From CBDFLD01 sp965249005 (lineage in GTDB: Bacteria > Acidobacteriota > UBA6911), in assembly GCA_965249005.1 (NCBI GenBank), contig CBDFLD010000020.1, forward strand, positions 248,001-312,000: a stretch of DNA of 64,000 nt, read 5' to 3'. Shown here piece after piece: positions 27,622 through 36,053 of the stretch. Position 1 is the first letter of the stretch. Each line of letters begins with the position of its first letter. The notes beneath the pieces are model-generated. The model saw nothing but the letters and a program-made list of their open reading frames with translations, had not been told where the DNA came from and did not search any database. Position numbers and translations under genes: made by a program.

Positions 27622-29340
27622 CTACTGTCTGCGCTCGACAATGACGTAGCGGACACCGACCTGCGTAACCGGCTGATCTTTCTCCCCCTCGCGATGCAGG
27701 ACGGCATCGAGACGTGCGGGGCCCGCCTCGAGCGGGATGGAGTCGAAACGCGCTTGCGTTTGATCCTTGGAGCTCGGCTGGCGGTGTACCCGATTCCCAA
27801 TTCGGAGCTCCGCCTCTGTGGCTTCGTCCAGCGCCGAGAATTCTAATCGCACATCGTAACTCGCCGACTCTTTCACTTCGACTTCCCAGTAACCGAGATG
27901 AGAGTCACTCCACCCGTCCGGACCCACCATACGCCAGTCTTGCCTGGTGAGTATCACCGGATTCTCGTATTCACTTCCCAGCGCGATTCGGGGAGGATCA
28001 TAGCCTCGTGTGCCGGAGACATCCTGGAACCATGCCTGATAACTTTTCTGCATTTCCGACACGATATCGGGATGCTCGGCGGCCAGATTTCTGGATTCCC
28101 CCGGATCCTTGAGTAGATCGTAGAGCTCGAGCTCCACGGCCGGAAGAGTTTCATTACGGGACGGTTGCAGCAGCTTGTATCTCGGGCCGACGGCGGCGAA
28201 GTGGCGGAAGAGCTGGGGAACGTTGCCGCGGTGCCACTGAAAATAGAGAGTGCGACTGGGCAACCCTTCCACGGTTCCCTCGAGTAGCGCCATCAAGCTG
28301 ATCCCATCCATCCCTTCCGGGGACCGGCTGCTTTGGCCGATCGCTTCGAGCAGGGTCGGCACGATGTCGATGTGAGCGGCCGGCAGGGAGACTTCACGCG
28401 GTTTCAAGCGGGCCGGCCACCGGACGATAAACGGGACGCGAATGCCACCGTCGTAGACACTCCCTTTGAAGGAGCGCAGGCCAGCCGTGTAGTGCCCGGT
28501 GGTCGGGCCGTTGTCGGTCATGAAGATCAGGATTGTGTTCTCGCTCAACTCGAGCTGGTCCAGCTTTCGCGCAAGCTTGCCCATGTTGTCGTCGATGTTG
28601 GAGATCATCCCGTAGATGCGCGCATCCTTGTCGACGAGCCCCTCGCTTCGGTAAGGGGCGGCATCGGCATCGGGCACTTGGTAAGGACTGTGGGGCGCGT
28701 TGGTCGGGATATAGGCAAAGAACGGCCGATTTCGATTCGAATCGATGAAATCGTTGGCGGCATCAAAAAAGATGTCCGTGCAATATCCCTCGTACTGTTC
28801 TTCCTCCCCATTGTGCTGCAATGCAGGATCGAAATAGGTATTGCCGATAGGGTCGGACGGCTGGCCGATTCCTCCTCCTCTGTGTACCAGGACTTCTTGA
28901 AATCCTTGGTCCATCGGCCGGAGCGGATAGTTGTCGCCCAGGTGCCATTTGCCAAAGATGCCGGTCCGGTAACCGGAGGCCCGCAGGATCTCGGGCAGCG
29001 TCACCTCGTCTGTATGCATCATCGCCCGCCCCAGATAGGTGTCGACCACACCTGTGCGATAGTTGTACCGGCCCGTCATCAAGCTTGCGCGCGTCGGAGC
29101 GCACACCGGGGAAACGTAAAACCGGGATAGCTCGACGCTTTCTCCGGCAAGGCGATCCAGGTGGGGAGTCTGGATGATCTCGTTTCCGTGAAAGCCGACC
29201 TGGGCCCAGCCCTGATCGTCGGTGATGACGAGGATGATGTTGGGTGGCCTGTTTGGATCGGAGCAGCTTGCACAGATCGTGCCGAGGGCCAGCGCAAGTA
29301 AGAATGGACATAGAGCGTTTTTGCTTCGCAGGTTCACCAT
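27622..29340 (-). CDS. Type I sulfatase, exported
   Basis: A 572-residue protein with signal peptide CPFLLALALGTICASC, possibly a lipoprotein. The formylglycine motif CAPTR has its Cys at residue 80 (pattern CXPXR) inside SPVCAPTRASLMTGRY. Metal ligands are in ILVITDDQGW, and GIFGKWHLGD is the second signature. The C-terminal 90 residues form an extra beta-domain after the sulfatase core. The enzyme would remove sulfate from an organic sulfate ester; whether the substrate is a glycan is inferred from neighbours only. It starts seven bases after the stop of the Nramp-like gene. Confidence 0.93.
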   Translation of the reverse strand: MVNLRSKNALCPFLLALALGTICASCSDPNRPPNIILVITDDQGWAQVGFHGNEIIQTPHLDRLAGESVELSRFYVSPVCAPTRASLMTGRYNYRTGVVDTYLGRAMMHTDEVTLPEILRASGYRTGIFGKWHLGDNYPLRPMDQGFQEVLVHRGGGIGQPSDPIGNTYFDPALQHNGEEEQYEGYCTDIFFDAANDFIDSNRNRPFFAYIPTNAPHSPYQVPDADAAPYRSEGLVDKDARIYGMISNIDDNMGKLARKLDQLELSENTILIFMTDNGPTTGHYTAGLRSFKGSVYDGGIRVPFIVRWPARLKPREVSLPAAHIDIVPTLLEAIGQSSRSPEGMDGISLMALLEGTVEGLPSRTLYFQWHRGNVPQLFRHFAAVGPRYKLLQPSRNETLPAVELELYDLLKDPGESRNLAAEHPDIVSEMQKSYQAWFQDVSGTRGYDPPRIALGSEYENPVILTRQDWRMVGPDGWSDSHLGYWEVEVKESASYDVRLEFSALDEATEAELRIGNRVHRQPSSKDQTQARFDSIPLEAGPARLDAVLHREGEKDQPVTQVGVRYVIVERRQ

Positions 29341-29347
29341 GGGGCGC

Positions 29348-30922
29348 TCAATCCATCCATCCCAGGAAATTCATGGTCGTCACGATTGCGAGCAAGAGGA
29401 AGAAGCATCCTGTGCAGACCAGCCCGATCCGCGGCCACCAGCCAGGCCGCAGCTCCGGTGGCAGGAGAGTCAGGTTGATCGCCAGAGTATGGAAGCAACT
29501 GAAGCCGAGCGCGTAGTTGAACAGGTTGGCGGCAATGGTCAACAACGTCAGCGGAGGGGCGACTGAAAGCATGATGAGACCGAACAACGCGTACCCCGAC
29601 AGTACCTTGAAGTAGACGACGCCGATTTTCTTCGGATCGATCTGGCGCAACCTGGGGCTCGAGGTCCAGAAAACATCCACCCAACGCCGAATGATCCCGT
29701 CCGCGCTCGCGGCCATCGAAGGCGCCAGCACCAGGAAACCGCAAAACATCGTCAAATACCAGAAGATGCGACCCAGGCCGGGTGTCCAATTCCGAGCAAC
29801 CGCCTGGTCGATGCCGTCGGCGGTCATTCCTGCGGCTACCCAGTTGCTGGCCTCCACTCCGCGCGGAAGGAACTCCACCGAGAGCATGGCTGGAAGCGCC
29901 ACCCCGAACAAACAAGCCGGCGCCCAGAGAGCCAGCTGATCGCGCGCCACGTGCCGGTACCATCGGCGCCAGCGCACCAGAGAGTCCCGGTTCACGGCAA
30001 ACACCTTCCCGACATGGGAAAGAGAAATGTGCCGGCCGCCGATGATGCTGGGAATTGCACCGACGTGGTGTCCCATCCCCCAACCTTGGTCGCGAGTGTA
30101 GTTGCTGATCGGCGTGTTGCTCAACCCGCCGTTGCCCGCCATGGCGGCGAATGCCGCAAGCAGAGCGATCGTGCTGAAGTCGATCACAGGCAGGCCTTCA
30201 CCTCGGAAAATAGAACCGAAGATGTTGACCGTCTCGGTTCCTTCGGTCGGTACCTGTCCGAACTTGAAGAAACCGCTGAATATCTCAAACCAGGTGGACG
30301 GACTCGAGTGAAACAATCCCAGTACGAGTAGGAAGCCAAGGACCGCGACGATCTTGAAAGAGATGACTGCCTTGAGCGAGTTATAGATTTTCCCTCCGAC
30401 GAGCAAGGCCCCCAGAGAGAAGAGAAAGATGACGTAGCCCAATATCCGCATGAGCCACCAATGGCCGTCATTGTTCTCTGGGTCCGGCAGAACGCCTCCG
30501 AGGATGACTGCTGCCAGGGGCGTGGCTGCATTCGCGGCCAGATAGGGGAAGACCGCTCCGAAGTCGAGCAGGAGATAGACCCACAACCAGAAACGGGGCC
30601 CGGGCGGGGTCCGGAACTTGCCGGTAAAGATCGGCTCGCCCGTGTAGAGCGTGTAGCGAGAGATCTCGATGTTGTAAATCACCTGCCCCACGATACTCAG
30701 CGTGGCAAGCCACATGACGGCCCCGCCGTAGCGCGCCGTGACGGCAGGTCCAGTAAGCCATTCCCCTCCACCAATGGCGGATCCACCCATGAGCAAACCG
30801 GGGCCCAGAAACCCAAACCAGTTGCGCCAGGTAAAGCGAGGAGCTTCGATCAGATCCGCCGCGCCCCAGGCTGGCATCTCCTTGGAGCCTGGGTGGGGTA
30901 TGTTTTTTTCTTGAATATCCAT
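29348..30922 (-). CDS. Nramp-fold transporter lacking the canonical metal site
   Basis: A 524-residue membrane protein with eleven or twelve hydrophobic segments. The first helix reads FLGPGLLMGGSAIGGGEWLTGP, where metal-transporting Nramp proteins have DPGN. The second conserved site also lacks the usual MPH motif (AAMAGNGGLSNTPISNYTRD). The Nramp Asp and Asn metal ligands are therefore absent and a non-metal substrate is likely. A long insertion with charged residues (KVFAVNRDSLVRWRRWYRH) lies in a cytoplasmic loop. Start codon follows heptamer repeats without an obvious ribosome site. Upstream is the single-barrel GH-A-like gene and downstream a sulfatase. Confidence 0.75.
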   Translation of the reverse strand: MDIQEKNIPHPGSKEMPAWGAADLIEAPRFTWRNWFGFLGPGLLMGGSAIGGGEWLTGPAVTARYGGAVMWLATLSIVGQVIYNIEISRYTLYTGEPIFTGKFRTPPGPRFWLWVYLLLDFGAVFPYLAANAATPLAAVILGGVLPDPENNDGHWWLMRILGYVIFLFSLGALLVGGKIYNSLKAVISFKIVAVLGFLLVLGLFHSSPSTWFEIFSGFFKFGQVPTEGTETVNIFGSIFRGEGLPVIDFSTIALLAAFAAMAGNGGLSNTPISNYTRDQGWGMGHHVGAIPSIIGGRHISLSHVGKVFAVNRDSLVRWRRWYRHVARDQLALWAPACLFGVALPAMLSVEFLPRGVEASNWVAAGMTADGIDQAVARNWTPGLGRIFWYLTMFCGFLVLAPSMAASADGIIRRWVDVFWTSSPRLRQIDPKKIGVVYFKVLSGYALFGLIMLSVAPPLTLLTIAANLFNYALGFSCFHTLAINLTLLPPELRPGWWPRIGLVCTGCFFLLLAIVTTMNFLGWMD

Positions 30923-30959
30923 TTAGCTTTCAGCCGTCAGCGTTCAGCTATCAGCTTTC
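30923..30959. repeat. Heptamer-period repeat upstream of the Nramp-like gene
   Basis: Units on the plus strand: AGCTTTC, AGCCGTC, AGCGTTC, AGCTATC, AGCTTTC. It touches the start codon of the gene at 30922. Confidence 0.72.
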
Positions 30960-31035
30960 GAACAATGAACTGCTTGCGCGAACGTGTGGTTCGATGAAAC
31001 CGTCAATCAATTTTCGATTCCCCCTGCGGGGTACT

Positions 31036-31108
31036 GTAGCTTAAAGCCGAAGGCTGCGAACTAAAAGCTAAAACCTGACCGCTCCTAGCTGACAGCTGAT
31101 AGCTGATA
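31036..31108. repeat. Heptamer-period repeat downstream of the GH-A-like gene
   Basis: About ten 7-base units, for example AGCTTAA, AGCCGAA, AGCTAAA, ACCTGAC, AGCTGAC, AGCTGAT, AGCTGAT, AGCTCAT. Ends at the stop codon of the gene at 31111. Confidence 0.75.
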
Positions 31109-31110
31109 GC

Positions 31111-32571
31111 TCATCCCGCCACCTTGTACATTCGCTGGGAGAAGTCCGAAAAGGCCTCGAGCATCGGTTGATGATAGTTTCCGAAGGGATCTTGCAGTCC
31201 GGCGTGTTGCTTGAGAGCTTGCCGGGGAAAACTCTTCCAGCTATCCATCCATCCGCAGTGGTTCCACCCGACGAAGTCCGGTCGGGCAAACGCCTTCTCC
31301 GCGAACTCCACCGACCGGTGCGCTTGCTCCCCGTGGTCCTTGCAGTGGGGACCGTACGGATCGGGCATCTCCTCGGTCGGCACGGAATAAGAAGAGTCGC
31401 CACTGAAAAAGGGCTTGGATGTAATCTGGGCCCAACGATCGAGGTGCTCTTTCTGCTCGTCGTAGTAGGCGAAGGTTTGATAGAAGATCAGGTCCATGTA
31501 CTCGTCGGCCAGTGCCACGATGTAGTCGGGAGTATCGGTATTTCCGTTCAGCTTGTCTCCCAGAATCATATGATTGGGATCGAACTTTCGGATTGCCCGG
31601 GTCGCGACCTGGTAGTAACGCTCGACCACGAGCTCGAGGAACGCATGGTTGTCGCGGGTCTCGTCCCTGTTTTCCGGATCGGTTGCCGGTCGCCATTGGG
31701 TCGCTTGCGCGAGCGCATCAAAGGAGCTGAAGTCGGTCCCGTATGTACGGTTGAACGCTTGGAGATCTTCTCGATAGACACTTCGCATGGCTTCCAGGTA
31801 AGCGAGCTTTCCAGGATGGTCCGCGGACAGATTCCGCAACACGTGCGGCCAGGTCGCTAATCCTCGCCGTTTGGCGCCATAGACATTGTTTTCACGCGGC
31901 GCGGCGTCGAGATCCGTGAAGATAGGACAATCGGTCAAGGAGTAACCAATGAGGTAAGGATTCTGGGCGTGCGGTTCCACCGATTTGCGCGCCCTCTCCT
32001 CGCAGTGAGTTTCGAATCCCTCCGAAAAGACGTCGAGGAAATCTTCTTCTTTCGGCTCCATCCAATGAGGGATGTCGACAAAGCGGGTGTTCTGCACATA
32101 GGCGGCGATGCCAGGCTCGTAGTATCGAGTGTTCGAGTGTGTTCCCAAAGTGTTGAAGTGGAAGGCCGCAAGGTCCCGACGCACCTTTTCCTTGAATCCT
32201 TGCATGAACGCCGGGCCGCGAACCTCCTCGGCGTTGAACTCTTTTAGCCAAAAGTCAGAATTGACCTCTTGCCGCACCAGGTGCGGGGCGACGTGATTCG
32301 CTCCGAACGAAAGGAAGGCATTCCCCTTCGGCGTAACCAGCCACCAGCGGTCGGCTTTTTCCAGGCGAAAGAAACCACTGGCCTCGAAACGAATTCCCGG
32401 AAACCCGCCGATGTCGTCACGTTGTGCGTAATCGAGAGTCCTTTCGGTAGGCGAAGGTCCGGGCGTGGCGCAACCTGTGAGCTGTGCCAGCCCGGCAACC
32501 GTGCCCAGGCCTGCCAGTCCATCCTTGAAAAGCCTACGCCGCGTAACCTTCCGACCCGTATGAGCGCCCAT
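31111..32571 (-). CDS. Single-barrel GH-A-type hydrolase, Tat lipoprotein
   Basis: A 486-residue protein from ATG 32571 (GGGAGG upstream). The signal TRRRLFKDGLAGLGTVAGLA followed by QLTGC is both a Tat motif and a lipobox, indicating an exported lipoprotein. It shares with the tandem protein at 18833 the sequence SGFFRLEKADRWWLVTPKG, IPHWMEPKEEDFLDVFSEGF, GYSLTDCPIF, FDPNHMILGD and SKPFFSGDSSYSVP. Here too the expected catalytic Glu positions appear as Asp. The family is agarase-like by its opening motif; substrate unknown. Confidence 0.75.
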   Translation of the reverse strand: MGAHTGRKVTRRRLFKDGLAGLGTVAGLAQLTGCATPGPSPTERTLDYAQRDDIGGFPGIRFEASGFFRLEKADRWWLVTPKGNAFLSFGANHVAPHLVRQEVNSDFWLKEFNAEEVRGPAFMQGFKEKVRRDLAAFHFNTLGTHSNTRYYEPGIAAYVQNTRFVDIPHWMEPKEEDFLDVFSEGFETHCEERARKSVEPHAQNPYLIGYSLTDCPIFTDLDAAPRENNVYGAKRRGLATWPHVLRNLSADHPGKLAYLEAMRSVYREDLQAFNRTYGTDFSSFDALAQATQWRPATDPENRDETRDNHAFLELVVERYYQVATRAIRKFDPNHMILGDKLNGNTDTPDYIVALADEYMDLIFYQTFAYYDEQKEHLDRWAQITSKPFFSGDSSYSVPTEEMPDPYGPHCKDHGEQAHRSVEFAEKAFARPDFVGWNHCGWMDSWKSFPRQALKQHAGLQDPFGNYHQPMLEAFSDFSQRMYKVAG

Positions 32572-32631
32572 GATCAGAACCTCCCGTTTTTCGCGCATAA
32601 CTGAGTTGGTGCCTTTTTCTTATCCTAGTTT

Positions 32632-32760
32632 TTCGCTTAGCGCTTTCCGTCATCCGCTTTCAGGAGCCTCGCCGTCTCTCTCCGAAAAACGCGTGGGCCT
32701 TATCGCTCTTTCCGAAAAAGGGACGCTCAGCGCTAGACGAATGGCGGTAGGCGCGAAGCT
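32632..32760. repeat. Heptamer-period repeats between the GH-A-like and Nramp-like genes
   Basis: Two blocks: CGCTTAG, CGCTTTC, CGTCATC, CGCTTTC near 32635-32662, and GACGCTC, AGCGCTA, GACGAAT, GGCGGTA near 32722-32755. The remaining sequence of this gap shows nothing else. Confidence 0.6.
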
Positions 32761-34088
32761 CAAAGGAGCGTCACCAAACGATAACTGGCAAACGCCAGCA
32801 TCGCGGTCGAGCTACCCCACAGCAGTAGATCCACGATGAGACCGGGCGTGATGCGAGGGTCGATATGTTTGTAGCGCAAGTAGACGGTCGAGAAGCCGAT
32901 GATCGGCAGCAGACACGCTTGAGCCGTCCCGCCGATGATTACCATGAGTACGGGCTGGCCCACCAGTATGTACCAGATTGTGTACAGAGGAACGAGTATG
33001 GCGATCATGAGCCGGTGTTTCCGGAGACGGTGGGCTTCGCTCTGGATCCGAAGGACTCGGATCAGCTCGAGAAAATCTACCAGCACGCGTGAGTTCGACG
33101 CCGTGGCCGAAAAGTTGGTCGAGTACAGAACAAAAAAAGCGCCGAGGAGAAAAAGATAGAACGCCCAGGGTCCAAGTGTCTCGATGTACATGAGCGAGAG
33201 CGTTCGAACCATGTCGTAACCGGCGGGCACCTCTCCCATGGTGAAAAGAACACTCGCGCCCAGGGCGTAAAAGGCAACCGTCGCGAGCGTGTACAAAAGC
33301 ATTGCCACGAGCGTATCGGTCTGCATGACCCCGATCCACCCCCGTGCCCTTTCGACCCAGGCTGCGGAATCATCGACTTTGCCGACATAGCGCGCATATC
33401 CCTTTTCGAGACACCAGTACGGATAGTAAATCAGCTCGGTGGCTCCGACCCCGGTGATACCGAAGGCGGCGAAGGCGACCGCCAACCCTCCGACGGGCAG
33501 CTGGAACCGGAGGCCGTCGACGAAATCAGTCCACTCGATCCTGTACGGCGTCCAGCCGATCATGATGGCACAGGCGATCGTGATGAGCGTGAAGCTGACA
33601 ACCATCAAAACGGTGGTCTTCTCGATGTAGCTGTATTTCCCCCGGAGCAGCATGACGAGGATGGACGCCGCCATGATGATGGTCCAGGTCTGTGCACTCA
33701 GCTGCGGGAATGCGAGATTGAAGGCCTGACCGACGCCCCCGACGATCCCCCCCTGCTGGAACGTCACGGCGACAAACATGAACATCCAGGCCCAAACGAC
33801 CCAGCTCGTGCGCCAGCGTGGTCCCGGCACCTTGTCCAAAGCCTGAAAGGTGGTGTCGCCGGTTGCGATCGTGTAGCGTCCGAGCTCCTGCTGCACCACG
33901 ACTTTGATCAGACAGCTCAGCAGGATGAGCCACAGTGCAATGAAGCCAACCTGCGCCCCGAGCGTCGTGGTTGCAATGAGCTCGCCCGAGCCCACGATAG
34001 AACCCGATATGATCAACCCGGGGCCGAGTTGTCTCAGGGTTTCGCGTATACCGCGCGGTGGAAGTGACTCCTCGCCCATTCGGTCCAT
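32760..34088 (-). CDS. Second Nramp-fold transporter lacking the canonical metal site
   Basis: A 442-residue membrane protein; ATG 34088 with GAGGG eight bases upstream is preferred to a TTG at 34130. The first helix reads LGPGLIISGSIVGSGELIA in place of the Nramp DPGN motif, and the later site reads AFAAFGITGVGATELIYYPY in place of MPH. About eleven hydrophobic segments. It differs clearly from the Nramp-like protein at 29348, so these are not a recent duplication. Preceded on the same strand by an Ldh-family dehydrogenase, so a hydroxy- or oxo-acid carrier is a reasonable guess. Confidence 0.75.
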   Translation of the reverse strand: MDRMGEESLPPRGIRETLRQLGPGLIISGSIVGSGELIATTTLGAQVGFIALWLILLSCLIKVVVQQELGRYTIATGDTTFQALDKVPGPRWRTSWVVWAWMFMFVAVTFQQGGIVGGVGQAFNLAFPQLSAQTWTIIMAASILVMLLRGKYSYIEKTTVLMVVSFTLITIACAIMIGWTPYRIEWTDFVDGLRFQLPVGGLAVAFAAFGITGVGATELIYYPYWCLEKGYARYVGKVDDSAAWVERARGWIGVMQTDTLVAMLLYTLATVAFYALGASVLFTMGEVPAGYDMVRTLSLMYIETLGPWAFYLFLLGAFFVLYSTNFSATASNSRVLVDFLELIRVLRIQSEAHRLRKHRLMIAILVPLYTIWYILVGQPVLMVIIGGTAQACLLPIIGFSTVYLRYKHIDPRITPGLIVDLLLWGSSTAMLAFASYRLVTLL

Positions 34089-34163
34089 TGGTTTTGCCCT
34101 CGCTCGGTCGGGTTCATTCTGGCCAGACAACCCTCAGGCTTGACGGCCACACGGCCGCAAACG

Positions 34164-35234
34164 TCAAAATGGAGCCGGCACGCCGAGCTCCGATGCTAGG
34201 GTTGCCAGCTCCTCACAAAGAACGGCATTCAGCCCGATTCCTTGCGATCGACGCTGCTGCTCGATCTCATGTTCGATTTCTCCGGGGAGGTAGATTCGGT
34301 CCACCGAGGCGGCAGGGGGGCAGTCCCGCATCAGTCCGATGATGGCATCGACCCGACTACGAAACTCCGACACCGCCATGAACGATTCGATTCGAAGAGC
34401 GCCGAAGGTGTGCGCGCAGCCCACGGGTTGATCAAAATCCTTACGCAAGATGAGGACCTGGTTGGAAAATGCAGAGCCGCACAGCACCCCGGTCAGGATA
34501 TCGATCAAGAGACTCAGCCCGTACCCCTTGTAGCCCCCCAACGGCTGAATCAAGCCGCCGTTGGCGGCGGCGTTGGGATCCTGGGTTGGCTCCCCGTCCC
34601 GGTCCAGTGCCCAGCCGAAGGGAATCGTTCGTCCCTCCTGTTGGGCGATGAATATCTTTCCCCAGGCGACGGCCCCGGTCGCCATGTCCAGAATGATTGG
34701 TGGATTCGATTGTGCCGGGACGGCGATCGCAAAAGGATTGTTTCCCAGCCGAGCCTCGCGTCCTCCGGTCGGCGCCATGGTAGCCCCCGCGTTGGTTGCG
34801 GCAAACCCCACCATTCCCTCATCGAGCGCCAGCATGGTGTAGTAGGCAGCGGCGCCGAAGTGGTTGCTGTTTCGGACGCCCACGAGCCCGAAGCCGGACT
34901 CGTGTGACTTGGAGATCGCTAGCTTCGCGGCCGCGACGCCGGCGACCTGGCCGATTCCGTTGTGAGCGTCCAGCAGCGCGGTCGCAGCAGATTCCTCGAT
35001 GACGGAGGGTTGGGCCTTGGGGTCGATTCCACCGGCCCGCAAGCGGTCGGCATATACCTTCATCCGTATGACGCCGTGGGAATCGACGCCGCGAAGGTTG
35101 GCAAAAATAAAATTGTCGGCGGTGATCGCTGCGTCCGCCGAAGGGAGTCCGAGCTGGACAAAACAACGGTGGCAGAACTCTCTCAGCGTCTCAGCCTGTA
35201 CCGTTACTCCGTCGTCGCGTTTGCTGTTCGCCAT
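34164..35234 (-). CDS. Ldh-family (malate/sulfolactate type) NAD(P)-dependent dehydrogenase
   Basis: A 356-residue cytoplasmic protein; ATG has AGGGA eight bases upstream. Characteristic blocks: LRGVDSHGVIRMKVYADRL, LLDAHNGIGQVAG, VGVRNSNHFGAAAYY, GNNPFAIAVPA, GGYKGYGLSLLIDILTG. These include the catalytic His (SNHFG) and the cofactor site of the LDH2/MDH2 fold. Enzymes of this family oxidise 2-hydroxy acids such as malate, lactate, sulfolactate or ureidoglycolate. The RraA-type gene lies 16 bases upstream, suggesting that both act on the same hydroxy/keto-acid. Confidence 0.93.
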   Translation of the reverse strand: MANSKRDDGVTVQAETLREFCHRCFVQLGLPSADAAITADNFIFANLRGVDSHGVIRMKVYADRLRAGGIDPKAQPSVIEESAATALLDAHNGIGQVAGVAAAKLAISKSHESGFGLVGVRNSNHFGAAAYYTMLALDEGMVGFAATNAGATMAPTGGREARLGNNPFAIAVPAQSNPPIILDMATGAVAWGKIFIAQQEGRTIPFGWALDRDGEPTQDPNAAANGGLIQPLGGYKGYGLSLLIDILTGVLCGSAFSNQVLILRKDFDQPVGCAHTFGALRIESFMAVSEFRSRVDAIIGLMRDCPPAASVDRIYLPGEIEHEIEQQRRSQGIGLNAVLCEELATLASELGVPAPF

Positions 35235-35250
35235 GTCGCGGTTCCCTGGT

Positions 35251-35961
35251 TTATGAATTGGTCCGGCTGAACTCCTCTTTGATGGACAGGTAAAGCTGGC
35301 TCAACCGTTCCACGGAGAATTCAGATGATTTGCAAAGGCCGAGGATCTTCGCTTCGAGCTGGCTAACTTTGGCGGCGGCCTTCGGGACCTCGCTGGCGAT
35401 CTCGTGTGGAATGGACAGCACGCCATGCTTGTCCGCGTGGAGTAGATCTCCGGATTGCACCTCCAGGCCGCCAATCGTTACCGGTTTTCCGAACTCGACC
35501 AGGTGGACATAGGCGTGGGAGACGCAGGCGCCAGCGGCAAAGTAATGAAATCCCAGCTTGTGAACCTCGTCCAGATCCCGCACATGGCCGTTGGTGACTA
35601 CTCCGGCGCATCCCAGGCGCACGTGGATGTTGGTCTGGACCTCTCCGAAGTACGCACCCACGCCGGGAGGATCGTCCAAATCTTCCATGACAACCACTCG
35701 CGGCTCTGGGATCTCCATCAGGTACTTCCAAAAGTCAGGCCGGGCGGCCTGCGTCGAGGGGGCCTCCCGGGCCGCGTACCGCGCGGTCACCGCGTGTCCG
35801 ACCAGGACACCCAGATCCGGAAAGAGACAGCGAATTTCCGGCGACATGAATCCGGTGTTGTGAGGCCGGTCGTGGACCAGTTCCACGGCGTTCGATGCCG
35901 TCGGAGAGTCCAGTTTCCTTAGTGCCTCGAGCACTGAAGGTGTGGTTGCTTCATTCGTCAT
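35251..35961 (-). CDS. RraA-family protein (aldolase/decarboxylase-like)
   Basis: A 236-residue protein. AAGGA lies eight bases before the ATG. The family core is present: GHAVTARYAAREA, VVMEDLDDPPGVGAYFGEV, LGCAGVVTNGHVRDLDEV (Mg/substrate-binding Arg-Asp), and VQSGDLLHADKHGVLSIP. RraA-like proteins include 4-hydroxy-4-methyl-2-oxoglutarate aldolases and oxaloacetate decarboxylases. Coupling with an Ldh-family dehydrogenase supports a catabolic oxo-acid role over RNase regulation. Confidence 0.9.
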   Translation of the reverse strand: MTNEATTPSVLEALRKLDSPTASNAVELVHDRPHNTGFMSPEIRCLFPDLGVLVGHAVTARYAAREAPSTQAARPDFWKYLMEIPEPRVVVMEDLDDPPGVGAYFGEVQTNIHVRLGCAGVVTNGHVRDLDEVHKLGFHYFAAGACVSHAYVHLVEFGKPVTIGGLEVQSGDLLHADKHGVLSIPHEIASEVPKAAAKVSQLEAKILGLCKSSEFSVERLSQLYLSIKEEFSRTNS

Positions 35962-36015
35962 GAGTCATCCTTTTGCTTAGCTAGATTAGATCAATTTCAA
36001 GCTTCCAGTTTCAGG

Positions 36016-36052
36016 GGCGGAGAGCGCTGAGCGGAAAGCGGATAGCGGAAAC
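36016..36052. repeat. Heptamer-period repeat downstream of the alpha/alpha-barrel gene
   Basis: Units AGCGCTG, AGCGGAA, AGCGGAT, AGCGGAA, ACGCT. Touches the stop of the gene at 36054. Confidence 0.7.
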
Positions 36053-36053
36053 G

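Noticed and set aside
29348..34088. Ordinary Mn/Fe Nramp transporters
   Set aside because: Both lack the DPGN and MPH motifs needed for metal binding.
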